This document shows positions 1 to 8,288 of a stretch of 64,000 bases of DNA, one piece after another. Location: positions 186,001 through 250,000 of the forward strand of contig CAZOSM010000002.1 in the NCBI GenBank assembly GCA_964582715.1, in the 5' to 3' direction. Each line of letters begins with the position of its first letter. The first letter of the stretch is position 1. The notes beneath the pieces are model-generated. The model made no database searches, had not been told where the DNA came from, and worked only from the letters and a program-made list of their open reading frames with translations. A program made the translations under genes and the position numbers. The DNA is from MFZZ01 sp964582715 (GTDB lineage: Bacteria; Patescibacteriota; Microgenomatia; UBA1406; GWC2-37-13).

Positions 1-555
1 CCAGAAAACCAATATACAAAAGATATGGTGTATGCCGGTAAAATGATCGAGTGGAGTAATACTCAGGCTGTGTTTTTACCATATTACCTTGGATACTCTT
101 CTCATCGCACTTTTGAGATGAGGTGTGAAACATATGGCAATATTCTCGCTTGTCTTACCGGACTTGCAGATGAAAAGAAAGCTGAGCTTATAACTGACTT
201 TATCTTTCGCGCTGGAGTTAACTTACCATATCCAGTTAAAGTGATGTATCCACCAATTTACCCAGGAGAAGATGATTGGAGGTTATATATGGCAAAAGGT
301 CGTCAGAACTACCCATGGCAGTATCATAATGCCGGCATTTGGCCATATATTGGTGGCTTTTGGGTCAAATGGCTTGCCCAATATAGTAAATCCAAGTCAG
401 TTCACCAGCTTGGTAAACTAGCAGAAGCAAACGCTCTAAATGACTGGGAATTTAATGAATTCCTACACGGTCAGCTGGGAACACCTATGGGTATTGCCAG
501 ACAATCATGGAATATGGCTATGTATATTGATGCATATAAAGCTGTTTCCTCCTAA
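1..555 (+). CDS. Glycoside hydrolase, C-terminal part (amylo-alpha-1,6-glucosidase / neutral invertase-like), 5' truncated by window
   Basis: The frame is open from base 1, so only the last 185 residues are visible and the start lies outside the window. The protein resembles the C-terminal half of (alpha/alpha)6-barrel glycosidases: a PWQYHNAGIWPYIGGFWVKW segment, then FNEFLHG and SWNMAMYIDAY. The HNxGIWP..GGF pattern followed by an EFLHG loop is typical of glycogen-debranching/GH100-type enzymes that cleave alpha-glucosidic or sucrose bonds. The substrate cannot be assigned from this fragment. The next gene starts 20 bp downstream with its own promoter-like sequence. Confidence 0.65.
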   Translation, partial: PENQYTKDMVYAGKMIEWSNTQAVFLPYYLGYSSHRTFEMRCETYGNILACLTGLADEKKAELITDFIFRAGVNLPYPVKVMYPPIYPGEDDWRLYMAKGRQNYPWQYHNAGIWPYIGGFWVKWLAQYSKSKSVHQLGKLAEANALNDWEFNEFLHGQLGTPMGIARQSWNMAMYIDAYKAVSS

Positions 556-575
556 ACCTATAGTATAATACTTAC

Positions 576-815
576 ATGGAAAGACTCTGTAACAGGTGTT
601 CAAATGAATTCCTCAATTGTTCCTTTAAAAGAGAGGCAGAAGCTTTGTATACAACATTTGAAGAAGAAACAGTCGAACTACTTCACCAAATAGAAGACCA
701 TCCTGAATCAAAAGAAGAATTACTCAAAGAAGCTCAAATTGCAGCGTCACATTCACAACTGGAAATAGGTCGTCTGTATCATCAAGCACAACAAGATGAT
801 TGTCCATTTATTTAA
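576..815 (+). CDS. Small hypothetical protein with N-terminal Cys cluster
   Basis: A 79-aa, mostly helical and acidic protein. Cysteines at positions 5, 8 and 15 (CNRC then NCS) plus Cys76 could bind a metal, but no known family is recognised. The start is supported by TATAAT at 564-569 ending 6 nt before the ATG, which would give a leaderless mRNA; there is no Shine-Dalgarno sequence. Confidence 0.55.
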   Translation: MERLCNRCSNEFLNCSFKREAEALYTTFEEETVELLHQIEDHPESKEELLKEAQIAASHSQLEIGRLYHQAQQDDCPFI

Positions 816-839
816 TCTCAATACTGCTAAAATAAATGT

Positions 840-1580
840 ATGCTGGATACTCTGTACACATTTAGCAGCTACGATACGCTCTCTCGCACCGTTGCAGAAA
901 AAATAAAAACCCAGATTATTCTACATAGAGCATTGAATATAGGACTCGCAACAGGTTCTTCACCCAAAGGAGTATATAAAGAACTTATATTCCAACTTTC
1001 GGGTTCTTCTATAGATCTAAGTTTGCTTAATACCTTTAACTTGGATGAATATTACCCCATAGCACAAGATGACCCACACAGTTATTACCAAGAAATGTCT
1101 ACTTCTTTTTGGGGACCACTTCATAATGCCAACCATTCATTTAACCTCAAAAATGTACATATCCTCAATGGTGAAGCCAAAGATCCAGAAAAAGAGTGTC
1201 GAACATATGAAGAGCTCATTTATGAAAAAGGAGGTATTCAGATACAAATCCTAGGACTTGGAGTGAATGGACATATAGCATTTAATGAACCAGGCTCCAC
1301 AAGTAAAACAAAAACCAGAAAAATCAAAATAGACGAATCAACCCGTCAGTCCAATAGCCGTTTTTTTGGAGATGATATTAAAAAGGTACCTCAGTATGCA
1401 CTCACCATGGGCATAAGTACAATTCTAGAGGCACAAAAAATATTTCTTATCGCAACTGGTGAAGCCAAGCTACCTATTCTCAAGAAGCTTATGCGTATGT
1501 CGCACCCTACAAAAGATATTCCAGCGAGCTTTCTTTTAGCTCATCATGACCTTACTATATTTACAGATTTGAGAATATAA
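840..1580 (+). CDS. nagB: Glucosamine-6-phosphate deaminase
   Basis: Cytoplasmic enzyme converting glucosamine-6-phosphate to fructose-6-phosphate and ammonia, linking amino-sugar turnover to glycolysis. At 246 aa it matches the short Gram-positive type. Visible family motifs are the phosphate-binding ATGSSPKGVYKEL near residue 40, NTFNLDEYYP near 67, and LGLGVNGHIAFNEPGS near 137, which contains the conserved His and Glu. The Asp of the E. coli DGHIAFNEP motif is Asn here; as I recall, Gram-positive NagB proteins share this. An extended -10 (TGC TAAAAT, 828-833) ends 6 nt before the ATG, so it is probably leaderless. Confidence 0.92.
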   Translation: MLDTLYTFSSYDTLSRTVAEKIKTQIILHRALNIGLATGSSPKGVYKELIFQLSGSSIDLSLLNTFNLDEYYPIAQDDPHSYYQEMSTSFWGPLHNANHSFNLKNVHILNGEAKDPEKECRTYEELIYEKGGIQIQILGLGVNGHIAFNEPGSTSKTKTRKIKIDESTRQSNSRFFGDDIKKVPQYALTMGISTILEAQKIFLIATGEAKLPILKKLMRMSHPTKDIPASFLLAHHDLTIFTDLRI

Positions 1581-1598
1581 TCGTGCTACAATAATAAG

Positions 1599-2891
1599 AT
1601 GTTTGGATTCATTCAAAAATTACTTCTAGACCCAACGCGTCGACATATCGCGATAAATACTTTTGGGAACTACTTAAACGTTTTCTTTACAGCCCTTTTT
1701 GCACTCATCTTTGTGAGAATTATGTCTCCAGAGCAATACGGAACACTCAGCGTACTTCTTGCTATTATGTATGTCGCTACACAGATCTTGGATTTTGGTA
1801 CCACCGCAACAATCTACTCAAATGTACCGAATCTATATGTAGCTAAAGACCATAAAATGTTTCAGTTTATAAAAAGTACATTTGTCTTTCAGTCTTTTTT
1901 TGCCGTTATTGCAATAGTCCTACTTATCATTGCATTCCCATACTTAGATAAGATGTTTTTCAAAACCGGGGCAGAGCGTTGGGTCCTCTATATCACAACA
2001 ATCTCTATTATGTGTCTTATATGGCAGAACTTTACCATGAATATCATGTTTGCTGCTAAAAAGTTTTTAGAATACAATCTGTATTTGAATATTGCGAATA
2101 TCATCAAACTTCTTACTATACTTTCTTTTGCTTTCTGGGGACAGATAACAGTAGGTCTTATTATGTTTATATTCGGTATTCTCGGGCCGTCTTTATTATT
2201 TTTATTCCTTCTTGCCTCAAACAGTAAACTGATTCCACATTTTTATGAAGCAAATATTAAAAAAGAAGAGTTCAGGTTTAGCTATACATTAACATACTTT
2301 CTGGCATCACAGTTTTATAATCTAGGACTACGTATGGACTTATTTTTACTCTCATTTTTTGTGGGAATAGTAGGGAAGGAATCAATCGGATTTTATGGAT
2401 TAGCTCAAAAGATAGTTCTTACCATTATAACCTCAATAATCAGCATTACTCAGGTACTTTCTCCTGGTTTTGCTTCTGCTACAAGCAAAACAGAAGCTAA
2501 ACAACAACTAATCAAAGCATTAAAATATTTAGTCTTCCCGGCAGCTATACTGGTCGTCTTATTTTTTACACCACAATTTGTATTTAGATTGGCTTTTACC
2601 GAAAACTTTGTAGAAACCTACTCAATCACCAGATCCCTTGCGCTTCCATTCATACTAAATGCTATTGGGAGTGCACCAATGTTATTTTTGCTTTACACCG
2701 TAAAAAAACCAGGCTATATTCTGATTTCAAACATACTTTTTTTCATTATTATCTCTATTGGATCATACTATCTGATCCCAACGAAAGGGGTCTTTGGTCC
2801 ACCAATTGCAATTGGCCTCGCCTTTATGGTTGCAACTGTAATTCAAACAGCAGCAATGGTAAAAGAATTTACACATCTTAAAGCAAAATAA
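1599..2891 (+). CDS. Oligosaccharide flippase family membrane protein (Wzx/MATE-like)
   Basis: A 430-aa polytopic membrane protein with about 12 hydrophobic segments. The N-terminal pattern, NTFGNYLNVFFTALFALIFV followed by RIMSPEQYGTLSVLLAI, is typical of polysaccharide-biosynthesis flippases that move lipid-linked glycans across the membrane. The substrate is not predictable. TACAAT at 1587-1592 ends 6 nt before the ATG. It starts 18 bp after nagB but appears to carry its own leaderless promoter. Confidence 0.8.
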   Translation: MFGFIQKLLLDPTRRHIAINTFGNYLNVFFTALFALIFVRIMSPEQYGTLSVLLAIMYVATQILDFGTTATIYSNVPNLYVAKDHKMFQFIKSTFVFQSFFAVIAIVLLIIAFPYLDKMFFKTGAERWVLYITTISIMCLIWQNFTMNIMFAAKKFLEYNLYLNIANIIKLLTILSFAFWGQITVGLIMFIFGILGPSLLFLFLLASNSKLIPHFYEANIKKEEFRFSYTLTYFLASQFYNLGLRMDLFLLSFFVGIVGKESIGFYGLAQKIVLTIITSIISITQVLSPGFASATSKTEAKQQLIKALKYLVFPAAILVVLFFTPQFVFRLAFTENFVETYSITRSLALPFILNAIGSAPMLFLLYTVKKPGYILISNILFFIIISIGSYYLIPTKGVFGPPIAIGLAFMVATVIQTAAMVKEFTHLKAK

Positions 2892-2913
2892 GAAACTATG
2901 ATATGATTATCTT

Positions 2914-3489
2914 ATGATGCAATTCATAAAAAAGAATTTTGTATTGCTTCTTGCTTTTGCGCTTCCTATCTCCTTTTTACTTATTATTGCCGCGACTATT
3001 TATATACCTTCTAACATGCTAAAAACACAATATGACTTTATCTATGCAACGTGTGATGATGCGTATTCTTACGAACCAGGTTGTAAAGATTACTTAAATC
3101 AAAGATACACGATAGAGAATAATACTTTGGAAGTACATGATGTGCCACAAGAAGAAGAGAGCTCTGGCGTCCCACATCCGGATAGAAAGATCTCATTTAC
3201 GACAAGAATCTTTTATCATGATACAGAGGCTAATGAAAGTAGAGAAATCTCCATAGAAGAAGCACAAGAATTTGAGCTCAGTAAATTGCTTACTTCCCCC
3301 GATGGAGTTACCTTTACGAGCGATTATGAAAGTACTCCAGGAGTATTTCCATTTTTTGATGGCAGAGGCAGGTATGGAGAGTACATCTCTAAAGGCAATA
3401 CAAAAAAACGCATGGATTTAATTCAATCGTCTGAGAGATCTTATTATTATAGTGATGGATTACAATTTCTAGGTTGGATAATTCAATAA
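2914..3489 (+). CDS. Hypothetical membrane-anchored protein
   Basis: A 191-aa protein with one N-terminal hydrophobic segment (residues about 8-29), after which the chain is hydrophilic and probably extracytoplasmic. Two cysteines around residues 46 and 56 could form a disulfide. No family is recognised. TATGAT at 2902-2907 ends 6 nt before the ATG. It is followed after 3 bp by the DUF2157-like gene, so the two may be co-transcribed. Confidence 0.6.
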   Translation: MMQFIKKNFVLLLAFALPISFLLIIAATIYIPSNMLKTQYDFIYATCDDAYSYEPGCKDYLNQRYTIENNTLEVHDVPQEEESSGVPHPDRKISFTTRIFYHDTEANESREISIEEAQEFELSKLLTSPDGVTFTSDYESTPGVFPFFDGRGRYGEYISKGNTKKRMDLIQSSERSYYYSDGLQFLGWIIQ

Positions 3490-3492
3490 CAC

Positions 3493-4467
3493 ATGGACAA
3501 TCAACAACTACTCCACATATTACAAAGAAAGGTTGAAGTCGGAGAGATAAGCAAAGACCAGGTATTGCAACTAATTAAAGATGCTAAAAAAGGAGGAACA
3601 CAAAATACAAACCTGGATGAAAGCCATAGTTCGCCTATAACTAAACTGTTTTATATTATTGGAGCAGCAATTGCGATTATTGGTATTTCATTTTTTGTTG
3701 GTCAGATCTGGGAAGAAATAGGCACAGCAGGAAGAATTGCTGTAACTCTCGGGTTGGGCATACTCTTTGCTGGTCTTGGATCTCTACTTCTGAAACAAAA
3801 AAAGAGCTTAGGTGCAGTCTTTCATATTTTAGGTGGCGCACTTATTCCTGGTGGAGCAATGGTTACTCTTACTGAGTTTGCCACAGAAGATGTTTCTATT
3901 TGGCCTGTCACCTTTACCTTCTTACTAATTTTTATTTTCTACTTACTGCTCACAATCTATCACAAACATGTAGTCCTGACATTCTTTGCAATTCTAAATG
4001 GAACTGCAGTTATATATTTATTTTTTTCTGGTCTCCTGGAAAATGTACACTATACAATTACTGAAACGCTGTATGTATACATTACTATCATCGTAGGGAT
4101 TGTATATATCTTGCTTGCAAGATCCTTCCGCTACGACTGGAACCATTCATTATATGGATTGCTCTGCTTTTTTGGGATAGTTGCTATTCTTGGTCCGGCA
4201 TTTTCCAAAATATTTGAATCAGGTATCTGGCAAACAGTATTTGTAGGCTTTATTGCTGTAGGTTTGTATCTTTCTATTGTCATGAAGAGTAAACCAATAC
4301 TTACCATGTCTACATTATTTCTTATTGCATATATATCCTATATATCGGGAGAGTATTTTGCAGACTCTCTAGGTTGGCCATTCTTACTCGTCATTTTGGG
4401 ATTCTTATTTATAGGCCTCGGATATGGATCTATTCGTATCAATAAGAGATTTATAAAGTCAGATTAA
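3493..4467 (+). CDS. DUF2157-like polytopic membrane protein
   Basis: A 324-aa protein with a hydrophilic N-terminus of about 50 residues (short helices such as LLHILQRKVEVGEISKDQVL) followed by about nine hydrophobic segments. This matches DUF2157-type proteins, whose function is unknown. The spacing of 3 bp to the preceding gene indicates an operon. The 3' end overlaps the convergent zinc-ribbon gene by 4 bp. Confidence 0.6.
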   Translation: MDNQQLLHILQRKVEVGEISKDQVLQLIKDAKKGGTQNTNLDESHSSPITKLFYIIGAAIAIIGISFFVGQIWEEIGTAGRIAVTLGLGILFAGLGSLLLKQKKSLGAVFHILGGALIPGGAMVTLTEFATEDVSIWPVTFTFLLIFIFYLLLTIYHKHVVLTFFAILNGTAVIYLFFSGLLENVHYTITETLYVYITIIVGIVYILLARSFRYDWNHSLYGLLCFFGIVAILGPAFSKIFESGIWQTVFVGFIAVGLYLSIVMKSKPILTMSTLFLIAYISYISGEYFADSLGWPFLLVILGFLFIGLGYGSIRINKRFIKSD

Positions 4468-4763
4468 GACTGAAAAGATAATCCTTTTTGCTTGAGAGCT
4501 TCTCGAAGTAATGGAATCGAACTTGGGCCCATGCCATGAAGTTCTAGTATAGCCTCTTCAGAATAATGAGAGAGTTGGGTAAGATTAAAAATATTTGCAT
4601 TAAGAAGAGCTCGTAGAGCAGGTGAAGACAGTTTATCTGGAAAATCTCCTTTATTTTTTTCACGATAATACCCGGACCAACAGATTGGGCACACCCGACA
4701 GTCCGAACTTTTATAAAAAATATGACCACGTTCACATGTGCGTTTTGTTCCTTTGGTACTCAT
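4464..4763 (-). CDS. Zinc-ribbon plus RNA polymerase alpha-CTD-like helix-hairpin-helix protein
   Basis: A 99-aa protein. The N-terminal half has a zinc-finger pattern (CERGH, then DCRVCPICW). The C-terminal half, LSSPALRALLNANIFNLTQL ending at HGMGPSSIPLLREAL, is the (HhH)2 fold seen in the C-terminal domain of the RNA polymerase alpha subunit. It may bind nucleic acid; no specific role is known. The start overlaps the stop of the upstream DUF1801 gene by 4 bp (ATGA), so translation is coupled. Confidence 0.7.
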   Translation of the reverse strand: MSTKGTKRTCERGHIFYKSSDCRVCPICWSGYYREKNKGDFPDKLSSPALRALLNANIFNLTQLSHYSEEAILELHGMGPSSIPLLREALKQKGLSFQS

Positions 4764-5128
4764 TTTGATGTCCTTTCTTTAAAATCAACTATTGACTGCT
4801 CAACAATTTCTTCTATTACGCCGAATGGGATAGGTTTATTGAGCATAAACTTAACTGTTCCTTTGCCAGAGATATATGGCTCGATCTTATTCTGAAATGC
4901 ATCAGGTCCCTTTGGAATAGGATATATAGAAACATGATGTTCATATCCAGCAAAAAAAATGACAGACTTGCCATTTAATTTAAAGGTCGGAATTCCATAG
5001 CTTATTACCTGTTCAGCTTGTGGCATTGCTTTTTCAATAATACTTCGAATCTTCCTTAGGATTTCCTGCGTTTCTTTTGGAAAGTTAGCAATATATTCAT
5101 CTATGTTTGTGTATGGATTCATTTTCAT
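4760..5128 (-). CDS. DUF1801 / YdhG-like protein
   Basis: A CyaY-like fold protein of the YdhG/DUF1801 family, about 122 aa from the chosen start. Family features include the N-terminal TNIDEYIANFPKETQEILRK helix, ISYGIPTFKLNGK, HHVSIYPIP and the KPIPFGVIEEIV end. Some members are proposed iron chaperones; the biochemical role is uncertain. The frame is open up to 5218, but that extension runs antisense into the upstream gene. Met at 5128, 2 bp after the upstream stop, is preferred. Middle gene of a three-gene minus-strand operon. Confidence 0.75.
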   Translation of the reverse strand: MKMNPYTNIDEYIANFPKETQEILRKIRSIIEKAMPQAEQVISYGIPTFKLNGKSVIFFAGYEHHVSIYPIPKGPDAFQNKIEPYISGKGTVKFMLNKPIPFGVIEEIVEQSIVDFKERTSK

Positions 5129-5130
5129 AA

Positions 5131-5514
5131 TTATGTAGATAACTGCGCATATAAATCTACCATATATCCATCCGGATCTTTTACCACGGCATAGCGTTGT
5201 CCCCAAAATGCGTCCCACGGCTCTTTTGCAATAGTAAACCCTGCTTCTTGTACCTTTCTTGCGACTTCATTAACCTCTTCTGGAGAGTCGTATTGCACTG
5301 CAAAAGCAGAATGATTACCTGGCTTTGGCACTTCACCCATAATATCCTTAATCATAGAAGCAGCATCGATCATGAGCCTTGCCCCTTCATGGGAAGTAGC
5401 TTCTACATGTTGCTCGTCTTCTTTAAAATCTGGAAACTGAAATCCAAGTAAAGAATAGAATTCGACTGAATGTTTAAGGTTTGTGGAGGTTACCCCGACT
5501 GCGTTAAGTTTCAT
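5131..5514 (-). CDS. VOC/glyoxalase-family protein
   Basis: A 127-aa single-domain vicinal-oxygen-chelate protein. It has the N-terminal GVTSTNLKHSVEFYSLLGF strand-helix, a central SAFAVQY strand, and the C-terminal WGQRYAVVKDPDGYMVDLY typical of glyoxalase/bleomycin-resistance folds. The substrate is unknown; the first metal-binding His of glyoxalase I is not evident. The start is supported by TATAAT on the minus strand (5521-5526), 6 nt before the ATG. First gene of an operon with the DUF1801 and zinc-ribbon genes. Confidence 0.8.
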   Translation of the reverse strand: MKLNAVGVTSTNLKHSVEFYSLLGFQFPDFKEDEQHVEATSHEGARLMIDAASMIKDIMGEVPKPGNHSAFAVQYDSPEEVNEVARKVQEAGFTIAKEPWDAFWGQRYAVVKDPDGYMVDLYAQLST

Positions 5515-5520
5515 ACTTCA

Positions 5521-5528
5521 ATTATAAT
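5521..5528. promoter_or_regulatory. Shared bidirectional -10 element (palindrome ATTATAAT)
   Basis: The 8-bp palindrome contains TATAAT on the plus strand (5523-5528) and TATAAT on the minus strand (5521-5526). Each copy ends exactly 6 nt from an ATG: 5535 on the plus strand and 5514 on the minus strand. The two divergent genes therefore seem to share one -10 box and to give leaderless mRNAs on both sides. Confidence 0.6.
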
Positions 5529-5534
5529 ATCAGT

Positions 5535-5765
5535 ATGCAGAAAAAAATGGAGGTAATAGATGGGCTTACAATCAAATATCATGCAAATGGTAAAACCATA
5601 TGGTCAAAGGGGGAAATGGTAGATGGCAAACCTCATGGTTATTGGGAGTGGTATAGGCCCGATGGAACTTTAAAGAGGTCTGGCCATTTTGAAATGGGTG
5701 AAGCAATAGGCGAATGGATAACTTATGATTCAGCAGGGAAACCGTATAAAACTACTCAGAAATAA
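5535..5765 (+). CDS. MORN-repeat-like / YwqK-like small protein
   Basis: A 76-aa protein with about three repeats of the form YHANGKTIWSKGEMVDGKPHG, YWEWYRPDGTLKRSGHFEMG and GEWITYDSAGK, which match the MORN/YwqK-type beta-hairpin repeat. Its molecular role is unknown. It is divergent from the VOC gene, and the two start codons are separated by only 20 bp containing a shared -10 palindrome. Confidence 0.65.
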   Translation: MQKKMEVIDGLTIKYHANGKTIWSKGEMVDGKPHGYWEWYRPDGTLKRSGHFEMGEAIGEWITYDSAGKPYKTTQK

Positions 5766-5766
5766 G

Positions 5767-6399
5767 TTAAGAAACTCGTTTTGAACACGATGCAGATCCA
5801 AGCCACGTATGTGGGTTGCCGTTCCAGCACCAACCCAGGTTTGGCTGTTTTTTTGCATTAATCCAGATTGCTGGTACTCTTTGATCTGTCCCAGTTCTGG
5901 AGGCAAGTAGAGAAAAACAATTATTTTTGATGAGAAATGCTGGGAAGTGAGTTACTATAGCAATACCTTCGTCAATTGTGAGTGGAGAACGATTAGTAGC
6001 TTTTATCATTTTCATCGCCTCAACTGGAGGCAAGTTTATATTTTCTTTTCCTCGATCAATATCTATGAGTAAATATACATCAGTTGCAGGAAGCTGAACT
6101 TCTTCTATAGTTTTAAAATTTATAGAGGTATGAGGTCGTAAAATAGTAACTCCATTCACTCCATTTTTTTCTGTTTGTTCCATCATCTTTTCTGCTGGAA
6201 TGAGAGTGTTTTTTACAACAATCACAAAGGGTAATGTACCTTTATCTAAATCTATTTCTAGAACAGTAAGCTTTTCTAAGGAGTGTTTAAGAGGGGTTAC
6301 CATCTCACTAAATTCTTCTTCGGTTAAGTGTGCAAGAGCTGGATATTGTTTAGTAATTAAATTCTGAAGTTGTCGATCAAATTCTTGAGAAATATTCAT
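5767..6399 (-). CDS. Hypothetical protein, DUF5701-like
   Basis: A 210-aa cytoplasmic protein. The C-terminal segment RVPAIWIN...LGWCWNGNPHTWLGSASC resembles the conserved end of DUF5701 proteins, whose function is unknown; this assignment is from memory of the family. The open frame extends into tRNA-Gly, so I chose the first Met after the tRNA (6399). That ATG lies 8 nt from the tRNA 3' end, with no -10 box or Shine-Dalgarno sequence between. The mRNA is probably made by 3' processing of a tRNA-mRNA cotranscript. Confidence 0.6.
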   Translation of the reverse strand: MNISQEFDRQLQNLITKQYPALAHLTEEEFSEMVTPLKHSLEKLTVLEIDLDKGTLPFVIVVKNTLIPAEKMMEQTEKNGVNGVTILRPHTSINFKTIEEVQLPATDVYLLIDIDRGKENINLPPVEAMKMIKATNRSPLTIDEGIAIVTHFPAFLIKNNCFSLLASRTGTDQRVPAIWINAKKQPNLGWCWNGNPHTWLGSASCSKRVS

Positions 6400-6407
6400 A
6401 AGAAGTG

Positions 6408-6479
6408 AGCGGGATAGGGGATTCGAACCCCTGACCTTCTCTTTGGAAAAGAGACATTCTACCACTGAACTAATCCCGC
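6408..6479 (-). tRNA. tRNA-Gly (anticodon TCC)
   Basis: On the minus strand the acceptor stem GCGGGAT pairs with ATCCCGC. The anticodon stem TCTCT/AGAGA encloses the loop TTTCCAA (anticodon TCC), and the T-arm is AGGGG TTCGAAT CCCCT. The discriminator is U, usual for bacterial tRNA-Gly. CCA is not encoded. 72 nt. Confidence 0.95.
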
Positions 6480-6561
6480 TTGAGAAATTATTATACCAAA
6501 TTTACCTTAGTTTGTTGTCTATTCTTTTTCAAAGTGCTACAATACCAACCATTATTAGCCT

Positions 6562-7512
6562 ATGGTAGAAGCACAACACTCACTCATTGAATATTCACAT
6601 CCTGAGTATACGTCATTACTTGAAGAAATTAACTTGCACCGTAAAGCAGAACTGCAGAATTTATTGCAACAAGCTCTTGTTGATTTCCCTGAGGACATGG
6701 CGGTAGTTATGGTTGGGAGTGATGGCAAAATGGAGCGTCACCCTCAATCTAAAACAGAACTGGTATTTATCTCTGAACAAGAATACCCAACGCTTCCGAT
6801 GAACGCTGCATTGCTTCTATATCCTCATCAAGATGAGTATTCTCTCGAGTTTGACTTTACTAATATCCCAGGATATTACTCACTTGAGCAAGAAGTACCA
6901 TTTTCATATCAATATCAAAATGAAAAACACGTATTCCCAGGGTTTATTTTAAATTCAATATTACTTCATGGATCTGGAGAAACTCACTTTCAAGCTCGAA
7001 AAAGAATACTTACCGAAATGGCCATAGAGACACCTCTTTCCCACCGCATCAATAAATACATGAGAACTCAACTAAGAGATTATAGAAGAGCAATGCAAAA
7101 AGGAGGTACTACAAAAGAAATCTACTTTGATGAAGAATTAGGAAAAGTTTTTTACAACGATACACATAATATTCTGGGTTTTAAAGGATCATTTATCCGT
7201 GGAATCCAGAGAACTACTGGAATGTACACTGCTAAACTCGCAACAATATATCCAGATTACATAGATGAAATGGCTGACACATTCCCGACAAGAACGATAG
7301 ATCGTATTAAAAGCTTAGCAGAGAATAATATGATTCCACCAGATATGGCAACTCACACTATAAGAGCATATAATTGGTTCCTACAAAGACATCATGAAGT
7401 ACAAGAACTGTTTAAAAAACATGGAGAAGAGTGTACTGTAGCGGCAGAATTTGACAAAGATGCATTTGGGGAACACAAAACGCGCGCCCTTGAATACACG
7501 TACAGTATTTAA
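6562..7512 (+). CDS. Hypothetical protein with nucleotidyltransferase-like motif
   Basis: A 316-aa soluble protein. Residues about 50-72 read VVMVGSDGKMERHPQSKTEL, which resembles the GSxxR...SDxD signature of nucleotidyltransferases but lacks the paired catalytic acids, so activity is doubtful. The C-terminal half is helical and charged. No family is recognised. TACAAT at 6538-6543 would give a leader of about 12 nt. The 3' end overlaps the convergent PIG-L gene by 4 bp. Confidence 0.55.
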   Translation: MVEAQHSLIEYSHPEYTSLLEEINLHRKAELQNLLQQALVDFPEDMAVVMVGSDGKMERHPQSKTELVFISEQEYPTLPMNAALLLYPHQDEYSLEFDFTNIPGYYSLEQEVPFSYQYQNEKHVFPGFILNSILLHGSGETHFQARKRILTEMAIETPLSHRINKYMRTQLRDYRRAMQKGGTTKEIYFDEELGKVFYNDTHNILGFKGSFIRGIQRTTGMYTAKLATIYPDYIDEMADTFPTRTIDRIKSLAENNMIPPDMATHTIRAYNWFLQRHHEVQELFKKHGEECTVAAEFDKDAFGEHKTRALEYTYSI

Positions 7513-8261
7513 ATAATAATCTTCACGTATTTAAAACACTCGAGATATTTATCGTCTTCACCAGTGGTATTTTTAAAGTAGTTATAGAGCCAGTCTTCTG
7601 AATCTACTTGAGACATAAATTTCTTAATAAGCTCAATCTTTTGGTGCATGTACTCTGTCACATCTACTTTTACATTTGGGTTCTGGGTTTCTGCTAAAAG
7701 TACATTCAGAACCTGATGACCGTGTAAGCCTTCTTTCTGATGCTCTGGGAAAAAAAGGAGATCTCGGCTATATGGGTAAACAGCATCCATAACTGCTTCT
7801 CCCACAACCCGATGATCTTTATGTACATAATACATGCCATCGGGCTTTTCAATAATAGCCTCAAAACCATTGTGTGTAAATACAATATCAGGTTTAATCT
7901 TACGTATATAATAACTAATACGCTCAGTAAGGACATTATTATCGTTATTTATATAGCCATCTTCAAAATCCAGAAAGTAGCACTGTTCTTTTGGGATACC
8001 CATAAATTCCAAAGAAGCTTGTTGCTCTTTTTTACGGGTAAGTTTGAGTTCATCTGAAGTTGCATCTGTATCACGGCCACCTTTACCACCATCTGTACAT
8101 ACTAAAATATGAAAACGAGCCGGATCCATGAGATCTTTATCTATGGTGTAGAACATCGTTCCAGAGAAGTAGTCTTCAAAGTCATCTGGGTGAGATACCA
8201 CGGCGAGTACAGTTTCTTTACCATGTAAAATATTTTCAATATCAAATATCCGTTGTGCCAT
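7509..8261 (-). CDS. PIG-L (LmbE-like) family deacetylase
   Basis: A 250-aa protein of the zinc-dependent N-acetylglucosaminide deacetylase superfamily. It has the metal-binding and catalytic motif HPDDFE near residue 24, CTDGGKGG near 55 and the conserved TRKKEQQASLEFMGI helix near 75. The second metal ligand region is VFTHNGFEAI...YYVHKDHRVVGEAV near 130-155. Members deacetylate GlcNAc-linked substrates; the exact substrate is unknown. It starts downstream of the 161-bp palindromic element, with an AT-rich TATATA just upstream of the ATG. Confidence 0.85.
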   Translation of the reverse strand: MAQRIFDIENILHGKETVLAVVSHPDDFEDYFSGTMFYTIDKDLMDPARFHILVCTDGGKGGRDTDATSDELKLTRKKEQQASLEFMGIPKEQCYFLDFEDGYINNDNNVLTERISYYIRKIKPDIVFTHNGFEAIIEKPDGMYYVHKDHRVVGEAVMDAVYPYSRDLLFFPEHQKEGLHGHQVLNVLLAETQNPNVKVDVTEYMHQKIELIKKFMSQVDSEDWLYNYFKNTTGEDDKYLECFKYVKIII

Positions 8262-8288
8262 ATATTTATATACTTATTGTAAGTATAG

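Noticed and set aside
6400..6465. Upstream extension of the DUF5701-like gene into tRNA-Gly
   Set aside because: The extension is the reading of the tRNA itself; the first Met after the tRNA is used.
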